Assembly (NCBI GenBank): GCA_018265615.1
Contig: JABLYX010000019.1
Coordinates: 1-64,000 of the forward strand
DNA from: Lentisphaeria bacterium
GTDB taxonomy: Bacteria; Verrucomicrobiota; Lentisphaeria; Victivallales; Victivallaceae
Reading direction: 5' to 3'
Length of the DNA: 64,000 bases
In this document: piece after piece, positions 52,249 to 61,032 of the stretch
Numbering within the stretch: the stretch's first letter is position 1
Layout of the letters: each line of letters starts with the position of its first letter
The notes under the pieces: generated by a model
Database searches by the model: none
What the model was told of the DNA's origin: nothing
Seen by the model: only the letters and a program-made list of their open reading frames with translations
Program-made: the position numbers and the translations under genes

Positions 52249-53832
52249 ATGGGAGTCGTCATCATCGCAACCATCGCCGGGTTCGTCATCCTGATGTTCT
52301 TCATCTCGCTGGTGACCTGGTACCGCAAGTGCCCTTCCGACCGGATCATGATCATCTACGGCAAGACCGGCGGGAACCAGGCTGCGAAGTGCATCCACGG
52401 CGGTGCGAAATTCGTCTGGCCCGTCGTGCAGGACTACGGATACATCTCACTGCGTCCGCTGCAGATCGCCGTGAATCTCGACAACGCGCTGTGCAAACAG
52501 AATATCCGCATCAACGTGCCGTCGGTCTTCACAGTCGGCGTGTCGACAAGCCCCGAGATCATGGGCAACGCAGCCGAGCGCCTGTTCGGCCAGAGCCCCG
52601 AAGCGATCGCCGAGCTCGCAAAGGACATCATCTTCGGCCAGCTGCGTCTCGTCATCGCCTCGATGATGATCGAGGAGATCAACGCCGACCGCGAAACCTT
52701 CCTGCGCGCCGTCGAAGCGAACGTGGCCGAAGAGCTCAAAAAGATCGGCCTTGAACTCCTGAACGTGAACATCACCGACATCACCGACGAATCCGGCTAC
52801 ATCTCGGCCATCGGGCAGCGCGCCGCCGCGGGCGCGATCAACAAAGCGAAGGTCGACGTGGCCGAAGAACAGCGCAAGGGCAGCATCGGTGCGGCCGAGG
52901 CGAACAAGCTCGAACGCGTCGCCGTGGCGAAAGCGGAGGCCGAAGCCGCCTCCGGCGAGGCCGATGCAGACCGCGAACGGCGCATCGCCGTCAAGCAGGC
53001 CGAAGCTGCCGCAATCGCGGGCGAGGCCGACGCCGACCGCGCCCAGCGCATCGCCGTCAAACAGGCCGAAGCCGCCGCGGCGGCGGGCGAAGCCGACGCC
53101 GACCGCGACCGCCGTATCGCCGTCAAACAGGCGGATTCGACCGCGACCCAGGGCGAGAACGTCTCGGCGATCGAAATCGCGCAATCCAACGCCACGCGCT
53201 CCGAACAGGAAGCCGAGGCGTACCGCCGCGCCGAAGCGGCCCGCCAGGTGGCGGCCGCCCAGATCGAAAAGGCGAAGTACGAGGCCGAAGCCGACGCCCA
53301 GATCTCCCGCGCGAAGATGGAGATGGAGCGCCAGCGCGCCGAAGTCATCGTCCCGGCGGAAATCCAGAAGAGCCAGATCGAAATCGCGGCCGACGCCGAG
53401 GCCGAAAAGCTGCGCCGCGAGGCGAAAGGCGAAGCCGATGCGATTTTCGCGAAGCTCGAAGCCGAGGCGCGCGGCAATTACGAGATCCTGAAAGCGAAGG
53501 GCGAGGGCTATCGCGCCATTATCGAAGCGTGCGAGAACGACTCGAACTCCGCCTCGAAGATGCTGCTCATCGAAAAGCTCCAGGAGATCGTCGCACTGCA
53601 GACCGAAGCGATCAAGGGCATCAAGATCGACAAGGTCACAGTCTGGGACGGCGGCAGCAAGACCGCCGACGGCAAGACCACCACGGCGAACTTCCTCTCC
53701 GGCATGCTGCAGAGCCTGCCGCCGCTGCACGATGTCGCCGGCATGGCCGGGCTCGACCTGCCGGATTACCTCGGCAAGGTCAAGAGCGACAAACGCGACA
53801 CGGTCGAGGCGGAAGCGACTCCCGCCGAATAA
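52249..53832 (+). CDS. Flotillin-like protein with SPFH domain
   Basis: About 527 residues from the ATG at 52249 (AAGGAG at 10 nt). A membrane segment (VVIIATIAGFVILMFFISLV) precedes CPSDRIMIIYGK and the SPFH core (to about 210). A long Ala/Glu-rich coiled coil follows, containing a 22-residue repeat in triplicate. The C-terminus (NSASKMLLIEKLQEIVALQTEAIKGIKIDKVTVWDGG) is the flotillin oligomerisation region. Flotillins scaffold membrane microdomains. It forms an operon with the NfeD-like and small TM genes. Confidence 0.92.
   Translation: MGVVIIATIAGFVILMFFISLVTWYRKCPSDRIMIIYGKTGGNQAAKCIHGGAKFVWPVVQDYGYISLRPLQIAVNLDNALCKQNIRINVPSVFTVGVSTSPEIMGNAAERLFGQSPEAIAELAKDIIFGQLRLVIASMMIEEINADRETFLRAVEANVAEELKKIGLELLNVNITDITDESGYISAIGQRAAAGAINKAKVDVAEEQRKGSIGAAEANKLERVAVAKAEAEAASGEADADRERRIAVKQAEAAAIAGEADADRAQRIAVKQAEAAAAAGEADADRDRRIAVKQADSTATQGENVSAIEIAQSNATRSEQEAEAYRRAEAARQVAAAQIEKAKYEAEADAQISRAKMEMERQRAEVIVPAEIQKSQIEIAADAEAEKLRREAKGEADAIFAKLEAEARGNYEILKAKGEGYRAIIEACENDSNSASKMLLIEKLQEIVALQTEAIKGIKIDKVTVWDGGSKTADGKTTTANFLSGMLQSLPPLHDVAGMAGLDLPDYLGKVKSDKRDTVEAEATPAE
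52954..53151 (+). repeat. Three tandem 66-bp repeats in the flotillin coiled coil
   Basis: The unit GEADADRxxRIAVKQAEAAA occurs three times at 22-residue intervals, the third ending in ADSTATQ. It extends the coiled-coil stalk by in-frame duplication. Confidence 0.9.
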
Positions 53833-53845
53833 AACTGTTCCCCAT

Positions 53846-53873
53846 ACGCCCGGCGCAATCCGGGCGTTTTTTC
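53846..53873 (+). terminator. Terminator of the NfeD-flotillin operon
   Basis: ACGCCCGG (53846-53853) pairs with CCGGGCGT (53860-53867), loop CGCAAT, followed by TTTTTTC. It lies 14 nt after the flotillin stop. Confidence 0.85.
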
Positions 53874-53896
53874 TTTCAGCCTGAGGAGAGAACCGT

Positions 53897-54706
53897 ATGA
53901 GAACCCGCATGATTTCCGCTTTTTTCGCTGCCGCGCTTCTCGGAGGCGGCTGCAGCACCGTTCCGTCGGCGCCGGAGGGAGTAATCCCATTCACAGAAAT
54001 GACGGTCAGCCCCGGAGTTCAGGCTCCGGACACCCGGCTTCAGGCGGCGGCGGCTTCCGGTGACGCGGATGCCGCATTCCGCTACGGCCTGCGGCTGCTT
54101 TTTTCCGGCGACAGCGGCCGGCCGGAGCTCCTGCCGGAATTTCCGGGGGGGGCGCCGTACGGACTGGATTCTGCCAACCGGAGCTATCTGTGGATCGCAA
54201 AAGCCGCCGGACTCGGCAACCCCGCGGCCAAATACTGCATGAGCGTTTTCCTGCTGCAGAACGGAGAACGGCCCGGGGAGGCGATCCGGCTGCTGCAGGA
54301 AGCGGCGGAAGCCGGGGAACCCCATGCCCGGAACAGCCTGGGCGCCTGTCATTATTTCGGATACGGTGTCGAACCCGATGAAACCAGAGCCGTGATGCTT
54401 TTCGCCTCGGCGGCGGAACAGGGACATCCGGCGGCGCTGTATAATCTCGGCGTCTGCCTGTTGAACGGCCGCGGCGTGCGGCCGGATCCGGAAGCCGCGG
54501 CCGGACTGTTCCGGAAAGCCGCTTTCCGCGGAGTGAAACCCGCCCGGACAAACCTGGCGTGGTGTTACCGGAACGGAGTCGGTGTCGAAGCTTCCGCCGA
54601 CAAGGCGAAATTCTGGGAGGAAACCGAACTTCCGGGACCGGACGGCACGGAGGAAAGGTTTCCGGAACCGGAGGGGCGGCTTGACATTCCGGGCAAACAG
54701 CAGTAA
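53897..54706 (+). CDS. Sel1-repeat lipoprotein
   Basis: 269 residues with lipoprotein signal MRTRMISAFFAAALLGGGC. The body is a Sel1-like/TPR solenoid: GDADAAFRYGLRLLFSG, GLGNPAAKYCMSVFLLQNG, GEPHARNSLGACHYFGYGV, GHPAALYNLGVCLLNGRGV and VKPARTNLAWCYRNGVGV. Sel1 proteins scaffold other proteins at the membrane or in the periplasm. No direct operon link; the flotillin terminator lies upstream and a phosphoesterase gene starts 30 nt downstream. Confidence 0.85.
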   Translation: MRTRMISAFFAAALLGGGCSTVPSAPEGVIPFTEMTVSPGVQAPDTRLQAAAASGDADAAFRYGLRLLFSGDSGRPELLPEFPGGAPYGLDSANRSYLWIAKAAGLGNPAAKYCMSVFLLQNGERPGEAIRLLQEAAEAGEPHARNSLGACHYFGYGVEPDETRAVMLFASAAEQGHPAALYNLGVCLLNGRGVRPDPEAAAGLFRKAAFRGVKPARTNLAWCYRNGVGVEASADKAKFWEETELPGPDGTEERFPEPEGRLDIPGKQQ

Positions 54707-54736
54707 ATTATTCTGTTCAAGTCTGGAGAAAAACAA

Positions 54737-56575
54737 ATGATGATGCGATTCCTGTTCATTGCCGCCTTATCCGCCGCCGCGCTGTTCCTCGCGGCGGGAG
54801 AGCTCAAAATCACTGTGCTGTCGGATATCCACGTCTCGCCGGGAAACGGGAACGACAAGCTCATGCCGCAGTTGATCGACGAAATCAACGCGAATGATTC
54901 CGATCTCGTCGTCGTGACCGGCGATCTCACGAACCGCGGCGCGGACGCCGAGCTCAAACACATTCACAACGTGCTCTCCGGAATCAGAAAACCGGTTTAC
55001 GCCATCACCGGCAACCACGAGACGAACTGGTCCGAGAGCGCGGGGCAGACTTTCGCAAAGCTGTGGGGCAGCGAAAACTTCGCCTTCAGGCACGACGGCG
55101 TCGTATTGATCGGATTCTCGACCGGCCCCTACCTGAAAATGGGAGACGGCTATGTGCGCAGCGAAGACGTCGCTTTCCTGAAGGAGTCCCTCAAGCGCCT
55201 CGCCGGAGCGGGGGAGCCGGTGCTGATCTTCTGTCACTATCCGTTGGCCGACGAGCTCGGCAACGGAGCCGCCATCGCAAAGATCCTGCGGAAATACAAT
55301 GTCATCGCCGTCGTCTCCGGGCACACGCACCGGCAGTTCCGGCAGCGCATCTACGGGCTCGACAGCGTCGTCTGCCGCACCATCACGGACAGCCGCAAAA
55401 CTCACGGCTACAACCTGCTCCGCTTCGACGGCGAAAAAACGCTTGAAGCATTCGAAAAACGCCTCGGCGGCGAAATCCTGCCGATCGAACAGCTCAAGCC
55501 GTATGAAGAGAGGCCGTTCCCGGCGGAGGCGCCACTCCCCGACCATGTGGAACTGACCCTGCTGCACGCCGACCCGGCTTCGGTTTTCACCGGGGCAGCG
55601 GTCACGGAAAACGGCATCTATTACGGAACCAGCGACGGCCGGTTCGTCGCCCTCTCCCCCGACGGGAAAAATGTCCTGTGGGAGAAGAAATTCGGCACGC
55701 CGCTCCACTCCACCCCCGCCGCCTTCGACGGTACGGTCGCAATCGGTACAACCGCCGCTCCGGACGGCCAGGAGGGAGGCGGCGGCATCGCCCTCTTCTC
55801 GGAGCGCGCCCGAACGCTGCTGAACTGGCTCGCGACGCCGGCCCCGGTCATCGGCGGCGGCACAACGGCCAATGGTGAACTCTACATCGGCGGCGGAAGC
55901 AAACTCTTCTGCCGCATCGACAGAAACGGCGGCTGCGTCACAGCCTCCGGCGAGGATTTCGGCCCGATGCAGGGGCGTCCGGCCGTCGGGAACGGAGTCG
56001 TGGTGTTCGGCGCGTGGGATACGAACCTCTACGCCCTCGACGCCGAAACGCTCGAGCCGCTCTGGAAGTGGAACAACGGGAAAAAGCAGATCCTCTACTC
56101 CCCCGGCAACGTGAACCCGGTCATCGCGAACGGCCAGGCGATCATCGTCGCTCCGGACCGGTTCATGACCGCAATCGACCTCAAAAGCGGCAAACAGGTC
56201 TGGCGCAGCAACGCATATAAATTCCGCGAATCGCTCGGCGGCAGCGAGGACGGCGGAACCGTCTATGCGAAAACCATGGACGGCGAACTTGTCGCGGTCG
56301 AAACCGGCAGGCCGGAATTCACCCTGAAGTGGCGGTGCGACCTGAAGTTCGGCTACGACCACTCCCCCTGCCCCGTCCTCGAAGCGGACGGAGTCATTTA
56401 CGCGGGCAGCCGCAACGGCGTCATCGCCGCGGTGGACGCCGTGAACGGAACGCTGCTCTGGAGGTTCCGCGGCGGCGACTCCGCCGTGAACGGCTTCACC
56501 CGGGGCCCCGACGGCAGTGTCTACGCAACACTGATCGAGGGAAAGCTCTACCGGATCAGCGGAAGAACTCCCTGA
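54737..56575 (+). CDS. Secreted metallophosphoesterase fused to a PQQ-like propeller
   Basis: 612 residues with signal peptide FLFIAALSAAALFLAAG. The N-terminal half is a calcineurin-like phosphoesterase: LSDIHVSPGNGNDK, VVTGDLTNRG, AITGNHE, FCHYPLAD and VSGHTHRQ carry the expected metal ligands. From about residue 280 a beta-propeller follows with repeated WEKKFG, LWKWNN, VWRSN and LLWRFRG motifs typical of PQQ-binding quinoprotein repeats. Family fusions of this kind may sense or tether a ligand while the phosphoesterase acts. Ends 20 nt inside the convergent aminotransferase gene. Confidence 0.88.
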   Translation: MMMRFLFIAALSAAALFLAAGELKITVLSDIHVSPGNGNDKLMPQLIDEINANDSDLVVVTGDLTNRGADAELKHIHNVLSGIRKPVYAITGNHETNWSESAGQTFAKLWGSENFAFRHDGVVLIGFSTGPYLKMGDGYVRSEDVAFLKESLKRLAGAGEPVLIFCHYPLADELGNGAAIAKILRKYNVIAVVSGHTHRQFRQRIYGLDSVVCRTITDSRKTHGYNLLRFDGEKTLEAFEKRLGGEILPIEQLKPYEERPFPAEAPLPDHVELTLLHADPASVFTGAAVTENGIYYGTSDGRFVALSPDGKNVLWEKKFGTPLHSTPAAFDGTVAIGTTAAPDGQEGGGGIALFSERARTLLNWLATPAPVIGGGTTANGELYIGGGSKLFCRIDRNGGCVTASGEDFGPMQGRPAVGNGVVVFGAWDTNLYALDAETLEPLWKWNNGKKQILYSPGNVNPVIANGQAIIVAPDRFMTAIDLKSGKQVWRSNAYKFRESLGGSEDGGTVYAKTMDGELVAVETGRPEFTLKWRCDLKFGYDHSPCPVLEADGVIYAGSRNGVIAAVDAVNGTLLWRFRGGDSAVNGFTRGPDGSVYATLIEGKLYRISGRTP

Positions 56576-57653
56576 CCGCCGCAATCACGCAATCGGCCTC
56601 CTCCGGCTTCAGATGGGGGCCGATCGGCAGGCTCAGAACCGTCTCCGCCATCCGTTCCGACAACGGGAAATCCCCGCGTTTGAAATTCATATCCGCATAC
56701 GCCTGCGACAGATGCGGGGGGATCGGGTAGTGGATCATCGTCTGGATTTCACGCTCCGTCAGGAACCGCTGAAGCTCATCCCGCCGGTCGCACCGGACGA
56801 TGAACTGATGCCAGACGCTCTCCTCCAACGCGGCGCCGGGCAGCTCAAGCTCCCCGATTCCGCGGAGGCCTTCGAAATAACGTGCGGCGATTTTCCGGCG
56901 GCGTTCGTTCCACTCATCGAGATACCTGAGCTTCACGCCGAGGAAGGCGGCCTGCATCGAATCGATGCGCCGGTTGTACCCTTTCATCTCATTGTGGTAC
57001 TTCTTCTTCGAACCGTAATTGCGCAGCATGCGCACCTTGTCCGCAATGGCGGGGTCGTCGGTCGTGACGGCCCCGGCCTCCCCGAACGCGCCGATGTTCT
57101 TGCCCGGATAGAAGCTGAGCGCCCCGGCATGCCCGAGCGCACCGGTCCGTTTGCCGCGGTAGAGCGCCCCCTGGGACTGCGCGTTGTCCTCGAGGACAAA
57201 CAGCCCGTGCTTCTCCGCAATCTCCATGACGGGAGCCATATCGACCGGGACTCCGTAAAGATGGACGACCGCAATCGCACTCGTCCGCGGCGTAATCGCC
57301 TCCTCGATCCGGGCGGGATCGATGTCGAAGGTTCCCGGAGCCGGCTCGACCGGAACCGGCACCGCGCCGACCTGAGAAACCGCCAGCCACGTGGCGATGT
57401 AGGTGTTGGCCGGAACGATCACCTCGTCCCCTTCCTTCACCCCGCCGGCCTCAAGGCCGAGGCAGAGCGCATCGAGCCCGTTCGAAACGCCGACGCAGAA
57501 CTTCGTCCCGCAGTATTCCGCAAACGCCTTCTCAAACGCCTCGGTCTCCGGCCCGAGTACATACCAGCCGGAGTTCATGAACCGGAAATATGCCTCATCC
57601 AGCTCACCCTTCAGCTCCAGATAGGGAGCCTTCATATCCAGAAATTGAATCAT
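56556..57653 (-). CDS. DegT/DnrJ/EryC1 sugar aminotransferase, FdtB/QdtB-type
   Basis: 365 residues of the PLP-dependent NDP-keto-sugar aminotransferase family. The PLP lysine is in SFYPGKNIGAFGEAG. Other family blocks are VSNGLDALCLGLEAGGVKEGDEV, VVHLYGVPVDM and EDNAQSQGA. The adjacent isomerase (FdtA/QdtA half of the preceding gene) makes a dTDP-3-keto-6-deoxyhexose, so this enzyme probably produces dTDP-3-amino-3,6-dideoxy-galactose or -glucose. It overlaps that gene by 4 nt and is the last gene of the operon. Confidence 0.88.
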   Translation of the reverse strand: MIQFLDMKAPYLELKGELDEAYFRFMNSGWYVLGPETEAFEKAFAEYCGTKFCVGVSNGLDALCLGLEAGGVKEGDEVIVPANTYIATWLAVSQVGAVPVPVEPAPGTFDIDPARIEEAITPRTSAIAVVHLYGVPVDMAPVMEIAEKHGLFVLEDNAQSQGALYRGKRTGALGHAGALSFYPGKNIGAFGEAGAVTTDDPAIADKVRMLRNYGSKKKYHNEMKGYNRRIDSMQAAFLGVKLRYLDEWNERRRKIAARYFEGLRGIGELELPGAALEESVWHQFIVRCDRRDELQRFLTEREIQTMIHYPIPPHLSQAYADMNFKRGDFPLSERMAETVLSLPIGPHLKPEEADCVIAAVREFFR

Positions 57654-58483
57654 TTGTCTTCGCTCTTGTATTTCAAGAATTCATTGTAGTCCCGAATATA
57701 ATCATCCGGCTCATAACCGCGCGAGGCCAGCACCAGCAGCACGCAGTCGGCCGAGTGCTTGTACTGGATTCCCCAGCAGCCGGAGGGCAGATGCAAACCG
57801 CGTGTCGGCGTATCGAGCACATATTCCCCGCGTTTCCTGCCGTCATCGACAATCACATGCAGAGAGCCGTGAAGCGCAATCAGGAACTGTTCGCAAACTT
57901 TGTGCGCATGCTCGCCGCGAACCTCCGAAGAACCGACGCCATACGTGTAAAAAATCCGCTTCACCGGAAACGGGAGCAGTTTTTCGAATTCCAGAACGCT
58001 CAGATCCCCGCGGATATCGGAAAAGCTCGGGATCGAATACAGAAGCTTCGATTCGCCGGCGGACGCACGATCCCCCTGCCCCTGCCCTCCGGTCAATTCA
58101 GCGCCGACATACCCGACGATGCGCGCCGGATTCCCGACCACAATCGCATAAGGCGGAACATTTTTCGTGACGACCGCCCCGGCCCCGACCATCGCATGAG
58201 CGCCGATCGTCACAGGCAGGATCGTCGCATTCGCCCCGATCACAGCTCCGTTGCCGATCCGCACAAATTTCGCGGTATCCGGATCAGCCATAAGAACGGC
58301 AGAATCCCCGATCCGAACCGAATCCTCCAGAATCGCCCCGCCCGGGATCACACACAGTGAACCGATTTTCACATCGCTGCCGATCTCCGCCCGGGGACCG
58401 ATGCAAACCCACTCGCCAAGCTGAACCCGTTCCCCGATCCTGGCTGAGTCATCAACAACAGCCGCTGTTTTCCTTAAATTCAT
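57650..58483 (-). CDS. Fused hexapeptide acyltransferase and FdtA-type isomerase (WxcM-like)
   Basis: 277 residues from the ATG at 58483, an ATGA overlap with the GNAT gene. The N-terminal 130 residues are a left-handed beta-helix with repeated hexapeptides (IGERVQLGEWVCIGPRAEIGSDVKIG, VRIGNGAVIGANATILP, VVGNPARIVGYVG). The C-terminal 135 residues are a cupin of the FdtA/QdtA family (SDIRGDLSVLEFEKLLPFPVKRIFYTYGV, RGEHAHKVCEQFLIA). FdtA-type enzymes isomerise dTDP-4-keto-6-deoxyglucose to the 3-keto form; FdtC-type hexapeptide enzymes acylate the 3-amino group. Fused versions are known as WxcM. Confidence 0.88.
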   Translation of the reverse strand: MNLRKTAAVVDDSARIGERVQLGEWVCIGPRAEIGSDVKIGSLCVIPGGAILEDSVRIGDSAVLMADPDTAKFVRIGNGAVIGANATILPVTIGAHAMVGAGAVVTKNVPPYAIVVGNPARIVGYVGAELTGGQGQGDRASAGESKLLYSIPSFSDIRGDLSVLEFEKLLPFPVKRIFYTYGVGSSEVRGEHAHKVCEQFLIALHGSLHVIVDDGRKRGEYVLDTPTRGLHLPSGCWGIQYKHSADCVLLVLASRGYEPDDYIRDYNEFLKYKSEDK

Positions 58484-59031
58484 GACGATTCCCCGCATCT
58501 GACAAGAAACTGTTGAAATATGGACTTTTCAAACATATCCCGAGTAAATTCGAAATAAATGAATTTATCGTCCCGCGCAATTTCCTTCGCATAACAACGA
58601 TGAAAACGAATCACCTTCCGGTTCTCCAGCATTACCTCAAAGCGGCAAATATCCAGATCCAGCTGACGGAAACCGTATTCATATCCCTGAGCAACAGACT
58701 CCTGGGCAGCCATGAGCGGCGCGCCCGGCATCAGCAGCCAGCTGCCGATGGTGAACGATCTGCGTCCGCGGTCAATATGGTAAAGGCGAATCATTCCCCA
58801 TGGAGTCGCCCGGTAATCCTCGATGATGAAATAATACTCTTCGCCGGCTTCAAACCGCCGCAGATATCCTTTCAGCCAATCCCGCTGATCTTCCACTGTG
58901 CCATTCACCGGGGACAGGAACTGATTGCGGCTGCCTTCCCGGCGGGCCTGAAAAATGAACTCCGCATCTGACAGTTCCACAGGCCGCAGCCGGATTTCCA
59001 TCATCAATTCCCCATGTACACTCGATTTCAT
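58480..59031 (-). CDS. GNAT-family N-acyltransferase
   Basis: 183 residues. The GNAT domain starts at EIRLRPVELSDAEFIFQARRE, followed by YYFIIEDYRATPWGMIRLYHID, GSWLLMPGAP and ICRFEVMLENRKVIRFHRCYAK. ATG 59031 has GAGGGG at 5 nt; ATG 59004 with GGGGA is an alternative that matches the domain start better. In this operon it could transfer an acyl group from ACP or CoA to the amino sugar, in addition to or instead of the hexapeptide acyltransferase. Confidence 0.75.
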   Translation of the reverse strand: MKSSVHGELMMEIRLRPVELSDAEFIFQARREGSRNQFLSPVNGTVEDQRDWLKGYLRRFEAGEEYYFIIEDYRATPWGMIRLYHIDRGRRSFTIGSWLLMPGAPLMAAQESVAQGYEYGFRQLDLDICRFEVMLENRKVIRFHRCYAKEIARDDKFIYFEFTRDMFEKSIFQQFLVRCGESS

Positions 59032-59040
59032 TGCAACCCC

Positions 59041-59817
59041 TCAACGCCTCAGCCGGTAACCGCCGTCGACACACAGGTCGGTTCCGGTAATCCATCCCGC
59101 GGCATCCGACAACAGGAAAACGGCCGGCCCGGCGACATCGTCCGGCTCTCCCATCCCCAGCGGATGGTCCTCTTCTATTCGCCGCCGTCCCTCCAAGGTC
59201 AGCCTGTCCAGATCGTCCCGGGTGATTCCGGTATTGGCAACATAACCGGGCGAAACCGTATTGACGCGGATTTTCCGTCCGGCAAGTTCCGCGGCCAACG
59301 CACGGGCGCCGCTCAGCAGAGCTCCCTTTGTGGCCGAATAACTGCATTTTCCCGCTGTGCCGACGCCGGCCGTCACCGAACTGATGAAAACAAAAGAGCC
59401 GCCGGACGGGATCGAATATTTTTTCTTCGCAACAATACCGGCCAAACCGAATCCGGCCGCAACGTTAAGCTGGTAAGCCGCCAGGAAATCAGTCAATGCT
59501 GTCACCTTCAGGGGACAGGAGAAAGCTGTTCCCGCCGCATGCACCAACCCATCGATTTTTCCCAATTCAGCAACGGCCTCGGCGATGGCCGGCTCCATTT
59601 CCGCAAAATCATGGAGTGCAGTAAAATCAATGCTGATCATATGCGAACGGACACCGGCCGGAAACGCCGCGACGCACTCTTCCAGCCGCTCACAGCACCG
59701 CCCCATCACAATCACATCGGCGCCGGCATCGGCGCATCTCCGCGCAATGGCACGACCAATTCCGGAAGAGGCGCCGGTCACGATGATTTTCTTCCCGGTC
59801 AAAGTAAAATCAATCAA
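59041..59817 (-). CDS. SDR oxidoreductase, FabG-like
   Basis: 258 residues of the short-chain dehydrogenase/reductase family. NAD(P) motif TGASSGIGRAIARR; catalytic SSVTAGVGTAGKCSYSATKG holds the Ser, Tyr and Lys. It ends with WITGTDLCVDGGY, typical of FabG and related enzymes. Located between ACP and GNAT, it probably reduces a 3-ketoacyl-ACP to 3-hydroxyacyl-ACP. It overlaps the ACP gene by 8 nt. Confidence 0.85.
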   Translation of the reverse strand: MIDFTLTGKKIIVTGASSGIGRAIARRCADAGADVIVMGRCCERLEECVAAFPAGVRSHMISIDFTALHDFAEMEPAIAEAVAELGKIDGLVHAAGTAFSCPLKVTALTDFLAAYQLNVAAGFGLAGIVAKKKYSIPSGGSFVFISSVTAGVGTAGKCSYSATKGALLSGARALAAELAGRKIRVNTVSPGYVANTGITRDDLDRLTLEGRRRIEEDHPLGMGEPDDVAGPAVFLLSDAAGWITGTDLCVDGGYRLRR

Positions 59818-60046
59818 AATTCTCCCTCCCGATCACATCCATCAGGGAGCCGACAGTATCAACTTCACTCAACTGCGCACCGGAAAGCTTCCGAGAAAAA
59901 TTCCGGTCTGCAAACGCGACGATCGACATGATCGCAAGGGAATCGAACTCTTCGAAATCCTTCAGATCCGTCGTTTCCGACAACGTCACATCATCATCCA
60001 GTTCAAGAAGTTCCACAAGTTTTTCAAAAAATTCATTCTTTTTCAT
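59810..60046 (-). CDS. Acyl carrier protein
   Basis: 78-residue acidic helical protein with the phosphopantetheine attachment serine in EEFDSLAIMS. It carries acyl intermediates for the adjacent KAS III and SDR. Its dedicated genomic place outside the fatty acid synthesis cluster suggests a specialised ACP. Confidence 0.85.
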   Translation of the reverse strand: MKKNEFFEKLVELLELDDDVTLSETTDLKDFEEFDSLAIMSIVAFADRNFSRKLSGAQLSEVDTVGSLMDVIGRENFD

Positions 60047-60060
60047 AACAACTCTCCATG

Positions 60061-61032
60061 TTATTTCTGTCTCTGCCGGCAGGTCAAAACGGTTGCTCCA
60101 TATGAATAACCGACGCCAAAACCGGCAATCAAGATACGCTCTCCACTCCGAAACACATTTTCCGCCTGAAGCTTGTGCAGCAGAATCGGAATGCTCGACG
60201 ATACCGTATTACCCGTTTCTGCAAGGTCGATATGAAAACGGGAATCTTCCACCCCCAACTTTTCCTGCAGATACCGCAACATATACTTGTTCGCCTGATG
60301 AAAGACATAATGATCGATGTCGTCAGGAACAAGCCTGTTCCGCTCCAACGTCTTTTCAACCAGCGCAGGAACCGTCTCAATTGTAAAGCTGAAGATCTCA
60401 GGACCATTCATATAAAGGAAAGGCGAACCGGATTCCCCATCCGCCCGGGCTCTTCCGCCTCCTCCTCTGACAATCAGATTCTCCGCCCCCCGGCCATCGG
60501 TTCCCAGGACGAATTCACCAACATCAAATAACGAATCCGCCTCCAGGATAACCGCTGCGGCCGCATCTCCGAAAATGGAGCGGTTCCCCTTATCGGACGG
60601 ATCAAGATAGCGGGAATAGGTTTCCGCCGTAATCAGCAGGATATGCTCCGCGACGCCTCCGGCAAGCAGGCCTTTGGCGACAGCAAGCCCGTAAACAAAA
60701 CCGGAGCAACCCAGGTTGAAGTCAAAAGCCCCGACCCCGGTTGAAAGCCCGAGACGACTCTGAAGCAGCGACGAGGTCCCCGGCAGCGGATAATCGGGGC
60801 TCTGCGTACACAGCAGCAGAAAATCGATCTTCGAGCGTTCGAAGCCATCCAGAACTTTTTCTCCGGCCCTGACCGCCATATCGAGAACAGTCTCGCCCGG
60901 AGCAGCCAGATGCCGGTTCCGGATGCCGACCTTCTTCTCGATTTTCTTCGCGGAAAAATCGGAAAACTCCTCTTCCAGCATCCCGTTGGACAGCAGGCCT
61001 TCCGGCAAATAATAGGCAGATTTCCCAATCAT
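60061..61032 (-). CDS. 3-ketoacyl-ACP synthase III-like enzyme
   Basis: 323 residues of the FabH superfamily with catalytic Cys in LGCSGFVYGLAVA, His in FHQANKYM and Asn in ETGNTVSSSIP. These enzymes condense acyl-CoA with malonyl-ACP, starting a ketoacyl chain. In this operon it would elongate the acyl group later placed on the sugar. It overlaps the GtrA gene by 4 nt and lies 14 nt before the ACP gene. Confidence 0.9.
   Translation of the reverse strand: MIGKSAYYLPEGLLSNGMLEEEFSDFSAKKIEKKVGIRNRHLAAPGETVLDMAVRAGEKVLDGFERSKIDFLLLCTQSPDYPLPGTSSLLQSRLGLSTGVGAFDFNLGCSGFVYGLAVAKGLLAGGVAEHILLITAETYSRYLDPSDKGNRSIFGDAAAAVILEADSLFDVGEFVLGTDGRGAENLIVRGGGGRARADGESGSPFLYMNGPEIFSFTIETVPALVEKTLERNRLVPDDIDHYVFHQANKYMLRYLQEKLGVEDSRFHIDLAETGNTVSSSIPILLHKLQAENVFRSGERILIAGFGVGYSYGATVLTCRQRQK

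Noticed and set aside
52954..53151. Regular 66-bp repeats that could suggest a CRISPR or satellite
   Set aside because: They are in-frame coding repeats inside flotillin with no spacers and preserve the heptad-like pattern.
60061..61032. KAS III as the housekeeping fabH
   Set aside because: Catalytic residues would allow it, but the operon with sugar and GT genes, and absence of fabD/fabF/plsX neighbours, make a specialised role more likely. Not excluded without the rest of the genome.
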